Shown: positions 26,601 to 34,450, counted from the stretch's first letter. The stretch: DNA of 37,550 nt from Lachnospiraceae bacterium UBA4631 (GCA_002406015.1 DHMX01000031.1:1-37550), one strand, 5' to 3'. Numbers and translations: made by a program. Notes: generated by a model from the letters alone, not told the origin.

Positions 26601-26695
26601 ATATACATTTTCTCAATCTTTGCATGGGTAATCAGATTTTTCATTGCATATAATGTATTTGCTTTTGTTGAAATAATCTCATTTGTTGGATTCAT
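23663..26695 (-). CDS. PEP-synthase-like glutamine kinase fused to class I amidotransferase-type hydrolase
   Basis: A 1010-residue, three-part cytoplasmic enzyme. Residues 1-220 are the ATP-binding domain of the PEP synthase/PPDK superfamily (VVRSSSSHED at 59-68, FQVRP at 213-217). About 225-680 is a helical middle. About 690-785 is the swivelling phosphohistidine domain, with GGAASHMA and His744. Residues about 805-1010 form a class I glutamine amidotransferase/PuuD-like domain with Cys895 in ATCRGMQYINVLFGG and His983/Glu985 in HPE. Separate Campylobacter proteins with these two parts, Cj1418 (L-glutamine kinase) and Cj1417 (gamma-glutamyl-CDP-amidate hydrolase), make the phosphoramidate donor for capsule. 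Homology is inferred by eye. Alternatives are another amide or peptide kinase, or an unrelated phosphotransferase. A weak promoter (TTGCAT-16-TATAAA) may lie in the 63-base gap after the ZIP gene. Confidence 0.85.
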   Translation of the reverse strand: MNPTNEIISTKANTLYAMKNLITHAKIEKMYILKVKDYWKDKQRVCQEIRERFGGCRIVVRSSSSHEDCLKSSNAGHYKSILDVDSASLQEIEDSVDEVIASYEEDMTSVAEEQVLIQRQATHVRVSGVVFTRDLRENRPYYLVNFDDLGSTDSVTSGRGGRMLWIARDVQLDQLEMHWQKLITAVREVESIIEGIPLDIEFAINTSYEVILFQVRPLAAANYHTDSVDEVTFNLCKKKMKEQYAACKDVLTGKPMKLSDMAFWNPSEIIGSNPRPLDYSLYRRIITHRAWNQGLQPLGYCALEEDLMYQVGNKPYINLNYSFYALIPERLPKQLAHKLVEYYHERLQEDLSAHDKIEFEIVFSCYDFMTEKNSQRLLEHGFTEEERKLIVQEVKKLTMDAIHNHNAILAQDKGSLNILEFTRMEIEKIGENCNNPKELIETAKWLLEAITRYGTPQFARQARMAFMARAFLRTLVEAGYCTQEETDRFMQTISTVSTEFNEDFDAYSENRMSKEEFDSKYGHLRSGTYDIRTERYDAMNFRPVSAKGKHPKINKTEQVELSALKQALADNDMQVPADAFQKFLVSAIEQREYFKFEFTRSLSLVIEWIRKVGQLMGFRIDELSWLTIEDLDAYERDISIEDLKEQWTAVMEQRHKEFRLNRSVLLPEVILSENSIDIIPVYEARPNFITGKRVAGEVVLLEEEQGADITGKIVVVPQADPGYEWIFTKQIKGFITKYGGAASHMAIRCAEFDIPAAIGCGARIYDTVSKMNYLELDCKNGTIQEGIQYHNLHALITQREGVNQYGDATDILESAYIRFYELMGFIPKPVSNHTKNFERLFDDEIDLLIVVGGGALQPKWYDREHDEEIQPNRDRTEEKMIKYCIEHGIPIIATCRGMQYINVLFGGKLSYHPDLPVERPRGKDHKVRLTTENREIYVNNYHQDVIYEDCLAPCFTPLAIDEENHVIEAYYSEKMKLLALQWHPERQFETSEAEEETRRIIVNFIQKYIH

Positions 26696-26758
26696 ATGCC
26701 ACCGCCGTCCTTTTTCTGTCCCTAGTTTATATCGAATCCAATTAAAAATGCAAGACTA

Positions 26759-27487
26759 TCATTCCAAAAATGTACTTATTATTATAATTAAAATTCCTGC
26801 CACGATTCCAAGGAGCGACATCCACTTCCTTTTTGCATGAATCAGATGCGGAATTAATTCAAAGCCGATAATATAAATCAGCATACCGAGTGCCAGACAA
26901 ATCAAGATTCCGATTACAAAGCTATTGAGAACCGGACGGATACAAGCCATGAGTACACCGCCTGCAAACGTAGACACTGCTGCCAGTCCCAGAATCAACA
27001 CCTGCTTCTTCCGGCTGTCCTTCTGAAGTGTGGAATACATCAACATTCCCATCGGAATATTATGCAGTCCGACTCCCAACGCTACGAGCAAGCCCATTTT
27101 TACGGATTCAGTTACGATACTGTATACCGCCATTCCCTCTACAATGTTATGAAGGATAATGGCAACTGCCGAAATTATTCCGATGTGGATGACATTTTCT
27201 TCGGTCTGCACATCCTCCTTTACATCCTCATGGTCGGGAATAAAATGGTCCAGCAATTTCAACAGCCCGACACCAAGTAACACTGCCAGACCTGCATATA
27301 ACAGTTGTATGCCATGGAAGGTTTCAAATACCTCCGGTATTAACTCCAACACCACTAACGAACCCATGGTTCCCAACGCAATCGCAATCGACAACTGTTC
27401 AATGGACTTACTTCCTCTCGCCAGCTTTACAACTACAATTCCGCTTAATAAAAAGACACCTAATGCAAATGTAATAATTAATCCCAT
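26759..27487 (-). CDS. ZIP-family divalent metal transporter
   Basis: A 242-residue membrane protein with eight likely helices that should import zinc or another divalent cation. The metal-site helices are recognisable: HNIVEGMAV in the fourth and GVGLHNIPMGMLMY in the fifth (the usual HNxPEG pattern has Met in place of Glu in the second copy). A His/Asp/Glu-rich cytoplasmic loop (FIPDHEDVKEDVQTEE) separates helices three and four. GAGAGG precedes the ATG. It has its own promoter after the terminator of the upstream operon. Confidence 0.92.
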   Translation of the reverse strand: MGLIITFALGVFLLSGIVVVKLARGSKSIEQLSIAIALGTMGSLVVLELIPEVFETFHGIQLLYAGLAVLLGVGLLKLLDHFIPDHEDVKEDVQTEENVIHIGIISAVAIILHNIVEGMAVYSIVTESVKMGLLVALGVGLHNIPMGMLMYSTLQKDSRKKQVLILGLAAVSTFAGGVLMACIRPVLNSFVIGILICLALGMLIYIIGFELIPHLIHAKRKWMSLLGIVAGILIIIISTFLE

Positions 27488-27531
27488 TTTGATTACCTCT
27501 CGTTATCACCTAACTATCAAATACGCCTATC

Positions 27532-27560
27532 AGTATTGCATGTTCGCTTCCGGTTGTCAA
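27532..27560 (-). promoter_or_regulatory. Promoter and possible operator of the ZIP transporter
   Basis: Minus-strand TTGACA (27555-27560), 17-base spacer, AATACT (27532-27537). Just upstream lies the palindrome TGCAATTGCA (27563-27572) within repeated TTGC/GCAA steps, a possible regulator site. It does not match a Fur, Zur or MntR consensus that I know. Confidence 0.65.
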
Positions 27561-27645
27561 TATGCAATTGCAATTCATTCGCAACTTTTTTTGTGATAAT
27601 CACCAAGGTCTAAGACAAGCACAGACTTTTTCTCATTGCTCACGT

Positions 27646-27688
27646 AAAAAAGCTGCTGCCTCACGCTTTACCCGTGAACGCAACAGCT
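27646..27688 (-). terminator. Terminator of the uraA-upp-VTT operon
   Basis: Arms at 27673-27688 and 27651-27665 form a long stem (AGCTGTTGC with GCAGCAGCT, then TCACG with CGTGA), followed on the minus strand by a T-run at 27646-27650. It lies 12 bases beyond the VTT gene stop. Confidence 0.88.
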
Positions 27689-27699
27689 TTTGCTTACTT

Positions 27700-28563
27700 T
27701 CATTCTTCTGAACTTATATCTTTGGTTTTTATATTTTGTACTTCTATATTTGGGGTTTCTGTATTTCTTGTTTCTTTATCGCTTGCTTCTATGTTCTCTG
27801 TTCCTGTGTCCTCTGCTTCTATCTCCTCGGTACTGGCAACCTCTGCGTGTCGGCTTGCCCGCTTTGAAGTATAATAATTATAGAACCACAGCCCGGCACC
27901 ACTGATTACGAGTGTAACCGCAAACACAATAACCGCAAATACATAGTTTTCTTTTCCTATCGCATTTCCGCCTACCGTAGATGTTACAATTGACGGAAAC
28001 TTCGCAATCGTTGTAATCAGAATCCATGTCTTTACATCCATTTTGGTAAGACCGGCAAAATAGCTTAAGGCATCCTTAGGTGTTCCGGGTATAAAGAACA
28101 ACAAAAACATCAATATATCACGTTTCTTATCGTCCTTTAAAAACTTCAGGGAATTAATCTTTTCCACCGGAATAAATACCTCAACCAGCTTGACCCCAAA
28201 TTTCCGCACTAACAGAAATACCAGCGTGCCGCCAATTGCACTTCCCAGCATACAGATAATGGTTCCCTCAACGGCTCCGAAAGCATATCCGGCTGCTATT
28301 TCAAACGGTTCTCCCGGAATAATGGCAACAACTATCTGCAAAATTACAATTCCGATATATGCCAGCCGGCTCCATAACCAGTTACTGTCTACCCATGCAC
28401 GTAATCGTTCCGTATCTCTTACAAACTGAACCAACGGCTTTCCGATTTCCCAGAATATCAGTACGGATACCAGAAGCAGTACAGCCAGCACAAGTCCTGC
28501 TATCCACCGTTTTTTCTTTGTTTCCTTCGATTGTGGTTGTCTACTTTTGTTTTGCTTCTTCAT
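27700..28563 (-). CDS. TVP38/TMEM64 (VTT-domain, DedA-like) membrane protein
   Basis: A 287-residue protein with a basic N-terminus (about 20 residues, Lys/Gln/Ser-rich), a first helix at 25-43, and the VTT core (about 60-205) with the hallmark PGEPFEIAAGYAFG and FIPGTPKDALSYFAG segments. A last helix lies near 205-228. The C-terminal 55 residues are Glu/Thr/Asn-rich with irregular repeats and should be disordered. VTT/DedA proteins are linked to lipid scrambling or membrane homeostasis, but the substrate is unknown here. It starts 14 bases after upp and precedes the operon terminator. Confidence 0.92.
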   Translation of the reverse strand: MKKQNKSRQPQSKETKKKRWIAGLVLAVLLLVSVLIFWEIGKPLVQFVRDTERLRAWVDSNWLWSRLAYIGIVILQIVVAIIPGEPFEIAAGYAFGAVEGTIICMLGSAIGGTLVFLLVRKFGVKLVEVFIPVEKINSLKFLKDDKKRDILMFLLFFIPGTPKDALSYFAGLTKMDVKTWILITTIAKFPSIVTSTVGGNAIGKENYVFAVIVFAVTLVISGAGLWFYNYYTSKRASRHAEVASTEEIEAEDTGTENIEASDKETRNTETPNIEVQNIKTKDISSEE

Positions 28564-28577
28564 TCAAGTTCTAATGG

Positions 28578-29207
28578 CTATTTTGTACCAAAGATTCGGT
28601 CTCCTGCATCCCCTAAGCCCGGACAGATATAAGCATCTTCATTCAGGCAGCGGTCTAATTGTCCTACATACACCTGTACATCCGGATGTGCTTCCGTTAA
28701 CCGCTTCAAGCCTTCCGGTGCGGCAATGATACACATAAACTTAATATTCTTTCCGCCATGCTCTTTTACGAAATTAATCGCATCCACCGCAGACCCTCCG
28801 GTTGCTAACATCGGGTCGACTACTACGATTGTACGCTGGTCGATTGGGTCCGGCAGCTTACAATAATACTCATGCGGCTCATGTGTCACCGGGTCGCGGT
28901 ACAAGCCGATATGTCCAACCTTTGCGGTAGGCACCAGTGCCAGAATACCATTTACCATACCAAGACCTGCACGAAGTATCGGCACAACCGCCATTTTCTT
29001 ACCGGCAATCATCGGTGCCATACACGTTTCAATCGGTGTCTCTACCTCCACATTCTCTGTCGGCAAATCGCGGAATGCTTCATATGCCATCAACATGGCA
29101 ATCTCCTCTACCAGCTTCCGAAATTCATTGGTTCCGGTATTCTTATCCCGAATCATCGAAATCTTATGCTGAATCAATGGGTGTCCCATAATTGTATAAT
29201 TAGCCAT
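28578..29207 (-). CDS. upp: Uracil phosphoribosyltransferase
   Basis: Salvages uracil to UMP with PRPP. The 209 residues are the standard length. PILRAGLGM and the PRPP-binding loop VVVDPMLATGGSA identify the family, and the C-terminal uracil-binding segment YICPGLGDAGDRIFGTK is intact. AGGAGGT precedes the ATG. It follows uraA by about 100 bases. A TATAAT within a small GCGT/ACGC dyad in that gap may be an internal promoter, but no good -35 accompanies it. Confidence 0.98.
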   Translation of the reverse strand: MANYTIMGHPLIQHKISMIRDKNTGTNEFRKLVEEIAMLMAYEAFRDLPTENVEVETPIETCMAPMIAGKKMAVVPILRAGLGMVNGILALVPTAKVGHIGLYRDPVTHEPHEYYCKLPDPIDQRTIVVVDPMLATGGSAVDAINFVKEHGGKNIKFMCIIAAPEGLKRLTEAHPDVQVYVGQLDRCLNEDAYICPGLGDAGDRIFGTK

Positions 29208-29306
29208 TACTATACCTCCTATTGCGTTATTATACGCATTTTTATCTTAAAATGTATTACATCTTTCTTATGATTCTGTAAATGATTTCTTTCATTTTCG
29301 TCAGTT

Positions 29307-30650
29307 TTACTCTGCCTCTGTGTCAAATTCCTTTGTTTCTTCCGCTGTTTCCTCCATGGCAAATGTATAATCCTTACCCGGAAGAACCGCATTCAATACA
29401 ATACCGACAACCGCAGCAACAGCCAGACCGGTCAGGCTAATTGTAACTGTACCGATTGTAAATGAAATGGCACCGGATGCATTGCAATACTTAATACCAA
29501 TTGCCAAAACCAGAATCAGGGCAGCAATAATAACATTTCTTCCCTTGGAGAAATCCACATGATTCTCTACCAGATTCCGTACACCGACTGCGGAAATCAT
29601 ACCATATAATACAAGGGAAACACCACCGATGGTAGCGGTCGGCATAGAGCTGACAACAGCGGCGAACTTCGGTGAAAATGAAAATACAATTGCCAGATAA
29701 GCTGCAATCCGGATAACTCTAGGGTCAAATACTCGGGTTAATGTCAATACGCCTGTATTTTCACCGTATGTAGTATTCGCAGGAGCTCCGAACAAAGAAG
29801 CTAACAGGGTAGCACCACCGTCACCGCATAAGGTTCTGTGAAGTCCCGGGTCCTTAATATAATTTCTACCAACTGTAGAAGAAATCGCACAAATATCTCC
29901 GATATGCTCTACCATCGTTGCAAGGGCAATCGGCATAATTGTAATAATTGCATTAATTAATAATGAGGTATCACAGTTCTGGAATAATGAAAATACCGTA
30001 TCACTCATATGGAATGGCAGTCCAATCCATGCAGCATCCCGAATCATTGTAAAATCAACATCATGTCTTAAAATTCCAACCACATAAGAGCCGACAACAC
30101 CTAAAATAATCGGAATAATCCGAATCATTCCTTTTCCCCAGATGTTACAAGCTACCACGATTGCAATTGCGACGATTGCAACCAGCCAGTCTGCGGAGCA
30201 GTTATTGATAGCTGATGATGACAGGGTAAGTCCAATCGCAATAATAATCGGTCCTGTTACAATCGGCGGGAAGAACTTCATGACCCGTTCCACACTAAAT
30301 GCCTTAATTAAGGCTGCCAATATAAAATATAATAAAGCCGAGCAGGCAACACCTGCACATGCATATGGTAACAGCTCTTTCTCACCGTTTGGTGCAATGG
30401 CTGCATATCCTGCCAGATAAGCAAATGAGGAGCCTAAAAACGCAGGCACCTTTCCCTTTGCCAAAAAATGAAAGAATAATGTTCCTAAGCCTGCAAACAA
30501 TAATGTTGCCGATACACTAAGACCTGTTAACGCAGGTACCAGCACCGTTGCACCAAACATGGCAAACATGTGCTGGAATCCAAGCACCAACATCTTGGGT
30601 ACTCCAAACACCCTTGCATCATAGACCGCTTCATTCGTATCCTGTTTCAT
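29307..30650 (-). CDS. uraA: Uracil permease, NCS2 family
   Basis: A 447-residue transporter with about 14 membrane segments that imports uracil, probably with protons. The N-terminal LGFQHMFAMFGATVLVPALTG is typical of UraA/PyrP, and the substrate-site region around MPIALATMVEHIGD plus the later GGVSLVLYGMI segment fit the uracil rather than the xanthine branch (moderate certainty). The C-terminus is acidic. AGGAGG precedes the ATG. It is first in an operon with upp. Confidence 0.95.
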   Translation of the reverse strand: MKQDTNEAVYDARVFGVPKMLVLGFQHMFAMFGATVLVPALTGLSVSATLLFAGLGTLFFHFLAKGKVPAFLGSSFAYLAGYAAIAPNGEKELLPYACAGVACSALLYFILAALIKAFSVERVMKFFPPIVTGPIIIAIGLTLSSSAINNCSADWLVAIVAIAIVVACNIWGKGMIRIIPIILGVVGSYVVGILRHDVDFTMIRDAAWIGLPFHMSDTVFSLFQNCDTSLLINAIITIMPIALATMVEHIGDICAISSTVGRNYIKDPGLHRTLCGDGGATLLASLFGAPANTTYGENTGVLTLTRVFDPRVIRIAAYLAIVFSFSPKFAAVVSSMPTATIGGVSLVLYGMISAVGVRNLVENHVDFSKGRNVIIAALILVLAIGIKYCNASGAISFTIGTVTISLTGLAVAAVVGIVLNAVLPGKDYTFAMEETAEETKEFDTEAE

Positions 30651-30683
30651 AAATTCTTATTACCTCCTCCGTTTTCTACAGAC

Positions 30684-30711
30684 AGTATACACTCTTTTCC
30701 TACGATTGTAA
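30684..30711 (-). promoter_or_regulatory. Promoter of uraA with flanking dyad
   Basis: Minus-strand TTACAA (30706-30711), 16-base spacer, TATACT (30684-30689). The inverted repeat AGACAGT/ACTGTCT (30680-30686 and 30711-30717) brackets the two hexamers, so it could be an operator. The -35 is weak. Confidence 0.5.
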
Positions 30712-30745
30712 CTGTCTTTTCCAAAAAATATAAAATTAATCTAAA

Positions 30746-32206
30746 CTATTTCATGCTCAAATCATTTAACAGCTGCATTTTCATCTCGTAATAGTCCGGT
30801 GTCATATCTAAGTAATGCAGGTGCGGATACTCAAACCGCTGTTCCTCTTCCCAGATTTCTTCGGATAACTGACGCTTTACATATGCCGCAATCTCATCCA
30901 GAGTCGGCAGCTCATATACCAGTTCACCGTTTTTGATAATCTGCTTCTGTAACTCTACCGCATGACAGTGTTCAAAATACCGGTTCTTCCATGGCTTAGT
31001 CGGGTCCACATACCGAAATGGCTGGCTCATATCCACTACCTCATCTGCCTTTGCCAGCATATCGGCAATTGCCCTGCCTTCCTCGTCAATAATGCGGTAC
31101 ACCTTCTTTAAGCCCGGATTGGTAATTTTTTCTACATTTTCGGATATTTTAATTCGCGGTACAAATTCACCCGGCTTCTCCTCTACTGCCGCAATCTTAT
31201 AAACTGCTCCGAATACCGGTTCCGACTTTGCCGTAATCAACCGTTCTCCAACTCCAAAGCTGTCTACACAGCCGCCCTGTCCTAAAATAGATGTAATGGT
31301 AAATTCATCCAGACTGTTTGATATAATAATTTTACAATCCTCTAAGCCGGCTTTATCCAGCATTTTTCTTGCCTTCTTTGTTAAATACGCCAAGTCTCCG
31401 CTGTCAATCCGAATCCCCTTTAACCGTTTTCCCATCGGCTCCAGAATATCCTTCGCAACCCGAATCGCATTCGGAATACCGCTTCGCAGCACATCATAGG
31501 TATCAACCAACAGTACCGTAGCATCCGGATATGTCTCTGCATACTTCTTAAAGGCTTCATATTCATCCTTATAAAACATTACAAAGCTATGTGCCATGGT
31601 TCCGCTAATCGGCATACCGAACATCTGACCTGACAACACAGTTGCCGTACTGTTCGCACCTCCGATATAAGCAGCTCTTGCACCGTAAATAGCAGCATCC
31701 ATATTATGCGCCCGTCTGGCTCCGAAATCAGAAACCCCGCGTCCGTCGGCAGCGTGTACGATTCTTCTGGTCTTCGTTGCAATCAGGGACTGATGATTAA
31801 TCTGTAACAAAATTGCCGTTTCGATTAACTGTGCATCAATTAACGGTGCAACTACCGTCAGACATGGCTCATTTGGATACATAATGGTTCCTTCCGGAAA
31901 TGCATAAATATCCCCATGGAACTGAAATTCACTTAAATATTGTAAAAACTCCTCCGCAAACAAATTCTGGCTTCGCAGATATGCTATGTCATCCTCATCA
32001 AAATGCAGATTCTGCACATATTCCACAATCTGCTCCAGTCCGGTAAAGATTGCAAAGCCTCCGTTATCCGGATTCTTCCGATAGAATACATCAAAGGCAA
32101 CTCTTGTATCCTTGTCCTGATCCAGAAAATAACCGTTACTCATGGTTAGCTCATAGAAATCCATAACCATTGTTAAATTTCGTTCCATATTCTGTGTTTT
32201 TTTCAT
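30746..32206 (-). CDS. pncB: Nicotinate phosphoribosyltransferase
   Basis: Converts nicotinate and PRPP to nicotinate mononucleotide in NAD salvage, coupled to ATP hydrolysis. The 486 residues fit the clostridial form. Visible landmarks are the N-terminal DFYELTMSNGYF, SDFGARRAHNMDAAIYGARAAYIGG (phosphorylatable His region), and the RIDSGDLAYL segment that lines the active site. GAGGA precedes the ATG. It lies 95 bases upstream of uraA on the same strand. The 252-base gap before it, shared with the divergent XRE gene, holds TATAAT-like hexamers for both genes but no convincing -35. Confidence 0.96.
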   Translation of the reverse strand: MKKTQNMERNLTMVMDFYELTMSNGYFLDQDKDTRVAFDVFYRKNPDNGGFAIFTGLEQIVEYVQNLHFDEDDIAYLRSQNLFAEEFLQYLSEFQFHGDIYAFPEGTIMYPNEPCLTVVAPLIDAQLIETAILLQINHQSLIATKTRRIVHAADGRGVSDFGARRAHNMDAAIYGARAAYIGGANSTATVLSGQMFGMPISGTMAHSFVMFYKDEYEAFKKYAETYPDATVLLVDTYDVLRSGIPNAIRVAKDILEPMGKRLKGIRIDSGDLAYLTKKARKMLDKAGLEDCKIIISNSLDEFTITSILGQGGCVDSFGVGERLITAKSEPVFGAVYKIAAVEEKPGEFVPRIKISENVEKITNPGLKKVYRIIDEEGRAIADMLAKADEVVDMSQPFRYVDPTKPWKNRYFEHCHAVELQKQIIKNGELVYELPTLDEIAAYVKRQLSEEIWEEEQRFEYPHLHYLDMTPDYYEMKMQLLNDLSMK

Positions 32207-32458
32207 TCCTGCTTCCTCGTTTCTCCTCAGAGTTTTCTGTATTAATTTTTCCTATTATAAACCATTTTGAATCCGAATAAAACATTTTATTTTCTTTTAT
32301 TGTTTTCTTTCCTTTTTTGCCCTGTGTTTTTTCTATCCTATTATTTCTACCTATGCTTAAAGAAATACTTTATTTTCTTATCTATTCATTGTATAATTAA
32401 CCACGTATGGCACATTTTTCGGAATGTCCAATGATATGCCTATAAGGAGTGTTAAAAC

Positions 32459-32800
32459 ATGGATGATTTTTATGCCAATCTCGGAAAGAAGGTAAAGGAG
32501 CTGCGGATTGAAAACGGTCTGACCCAAAATCAGGTTGCCGAAGCCCTAAACGTAACGCCCGGCTATATCAGCAATGTTGAGAATAACCGCAGTGCCATGA
32601 CCCTGCGTTTGCTGATGTACTATGCAGAGCTGACTCACGTTTCTCTGGACGCATTAATCGGAAGCATTCATTCCGATTATGAATCTACCGCCCTTGATTA
32701 TGAGTTAGCGGCTCTGACACAGAAGCTGTCCGATGAAGATAAGCGAAAGCTGGTTCAGACATTAAAAATCTGGCTTCCGAAAGCCGAATCACATTTTTAA
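32459..32800 (+). CDS. XRE-family helix-turn-helix regulator
   Basis: A 113-residue DNA-binding protein. Residues 8-65 form an HTH_3 domain (LGKKVKELRIENGLTQNQVAEALNV, then TPGYISNVENNRS). A short helical C-terminal part (about 75-113) is probably for dimerisation. AAGGAG precedes the ATG. A TATAAT at 32392-32397 could be its -10. It lies 52 bases before the foldase-like gene on the same strand, so it may be co-transcribed with it, and it is divergent from pncB. Target genes are unknown. Confidence 0.92.
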   Translation: MDDFYANLGKKVKELRIENGLTQNQVAEALNVTPGYISNVENNRSAMTLRLLMYYAELTHVSLDALIGSIHSDYESTALDYELAALTQKLSDEDKRKLVQTLKIWLPKAESHF

Positions 32801-32852
32801 CACATTTATCAGTCATACTGGGTAAAACTTATATAGATGAAGGAGAAGAACT

Positions 32853-34382
32853 ATGAGTAAGAAAGTTACGGAACAAGAAAAGCCCAAGACAAAATACGAC
32901 CGCAAGATGGAGGCTCGCCGGAAGGCAGCAGAAAAGGAAAAACGAGAGAAGCTGACCCTTCGGATTGTCGGATTCGCCCTTCTTGCCGCACTGGTTGGAA
33001 CATCTGCTTATTTTGGGGTCACCCGGTTTGTTGATGTTCACACAGCAACAACGGAGCCATATGTCAGCATCGGCGACCACCAGTTAACGCAATTGGAATA
33101 TGAATACTACTACAATACCTCAGTCAGCAACTATATCAGCTCTTATTCCTATTTCCTGTCTTATATGGGATTGGATACCGAGAAGCCGTTAGACGAGCAG
33201 CAGTATTCCGAGACTATGACATGGAAGGATTATTTTGAACAAACGACCTGTGAACAGCTTCGTCAGGAATATGCTTTGATTGACGATGCGAAAGCAAACG
33301 GTTTTGAATATGATACAACCGAAGATTATAATAACTATATCACCACTGCAAAAGAGACCGCTAAGAACGCAAACCAGACCTTAGCCCAGTATTTTAAAGC
33401 GTCTTTTGGTGATTACGCTACCATCTCTAATGTAAAGCCGTTTATGGAGCAGAGCTATTACGCAAGAGCTTACTATGATAAGCTGTTAGAGGATCATACA
33501 CCGGATGACGCAACTGTAGCTGCTTATTATGAAGCACACAAGGCAGATTATGATAAGGTTTCTTATTACAGCTTTGCTTTTGACCCTTCTGTCTATGCAG
33601 CGGATACAGCACTTCCGGATGCCACAGAGGTTACAGGCAGTGACGAAAATACACCGGGCAGTACTACCGAGGCTGCTAATACTACTACCGATGCAAATAG
33701 CAGCAGCGAAGATGCTGACAGCACCACAGAAGCTACTAACAGTACAGAAGATGCCGATAGTACCACAGAGGCAACCAGCAGTACAGAAGATGCTAATAGC
33801 ACTACAGAAACGAATAGCAGTACAGAAGATACTGACAGCACTACAGAAACCGCTGACAACTCAACAGATGCTACCGACAATACAACAGCTACAAATGAAG
33901 AAAGTCCTGCTTATATTCTGGCAAATGAAATGTTAGAACGGTTAAAGGACGGAGAAGACTTCGAAACCTTATGTGCAGAATTTGCTACCGATGATACCAA
34001 GAGCAATTATGAATCTACGGATTCCGAATATTCATTAACCGAAAATGTAACCTGCTCCAGTGCCAATGCAGATTTTAGTGCATGGTTGTCCGATGAATCC
34101 CGGAAAGAAGGGGATATGACCGTTATCCAGTCTGAGAGTACCGGTGTATGCTATGTTTTGAAGTTTGTCAGCCGCACCTATGATGATACCTGTCTGGACA
34201 GTATTTCTTCTACACTATCGTCTGATGAAGTCGGAACTTATATTGATGCTTTATTAGAAAATGCTTATGAGGTTACAGATTTGAAAGGTAACCTGAACTA
34301 TCTAAGCACCACAGAGGCTTCCTCAACCGATTCAGAAGCGGATACCGAAGCAGCTACGGAAGATACTACAGAAGCAAATTAA
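32853..34382 (+). CDS. Membrane-anchored PrsA/SurA-like foldase with low-complexity insert
   Basis: A 509-residue protein with a very basic cytoplasmic N-terminus (1-34), one transmembrane helix (about 35-58) and an extracytoplasmic part. Residues about 68-235 are Tyr-rich and helical, like SurA_N/PrsA chaperone domains. A degenerate parvulin prolyl isomerase fold appears to start at the strand DKVSYYSFAF (235-244) and to resume at 353 (YILANEMLERLKDGEDFETLCAEF). Between them lie about 100 residues of almost only Ser, Thr, Asp, Glu, Asn and Ala. A second Ser/Thr/Glu tail closes the protein. No lipobox is present. It probably helps fold secreted proteins. Isomerase activity is uncertain because classical active-site residues are hard to place. 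Confidence 0.8.
   Translation: MSKKVTEQEKPKTKYDRKMEARRKAAEKEKREKLTLRIVGFALLAALVGTSAYFGVTRFVDVHTATTEPYVSIGDHQLTQLEYEYYYNTSVSNYISSYSYFLSYMGLDTEKPLDEQQYSETMTWKDYFEQTTCEQLRQEYALIDDAKANGFEYDTTEDYNNYITTAKETAKNANQTLAQYFKASFGDYATISNVKPFMEQSYYARAYYDKLLEDHTPDDATVAAYYEAHKADYDKVSYYSFAFDPSVYAADTALPDATEVTGSDENTPGSTTEAANTTTDANSSSEDADSTTEATNSTEDADSTTEATSSTEDANSTTETNSSTEDTDSTTETADNSTDATDNTTATNEESPAYILANEMLERLKDGEDFETLCAEFATDDTKSNYESTDSEYSLTENVTCSSANADFSAWLSDESRKEGDMTVIQSESTGVCYVLKFVSRTYDDTCLDSISSTLSSDEVGTYIDALLENAYEVTDLKGNLNYLSTTEASSTDSEADTEAATEDTTEAN
33696..33851 (+). repeat. In-frame 36-42 bp repeats encoding Ser/Thr/Asp/Glu units
   Basis: Four units of 12-14 codons (residues 282-295, 296-308, 309-320, 321-333), each close to NSTEDADSTTEAT, sit in the insert of the foldase-like protein. 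Codons vary between units, so the protein pattern is better kept than the DNA, suggesting selection on composition or older expansion. Confidence 0.85.
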
Positions 34383-34450
34383 GGTAATTCAAATATTCTA
34401 AAGGTTTGAAATACTGAAATAACAAGGCTTGACAGCAAGCCCGACAGAGA

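Noticed and set aside
23663..26695. Ordinary PEP synthase or pyruvate phosphate dikinase
   Set aside because: The protein lacks the C-terminal TIM-barrel PEP-binding domain of those enzymes and instead carries a class I amidotransferase domain.
33593..33880. Antisense open frame encoding a Val/Ser-rich hydrophobic protein
   Set aside because: It is the mirror of the Ser/Thr/Asp/Glu codon repeats in the foldase-like gene, with no ribosome site or promoter.
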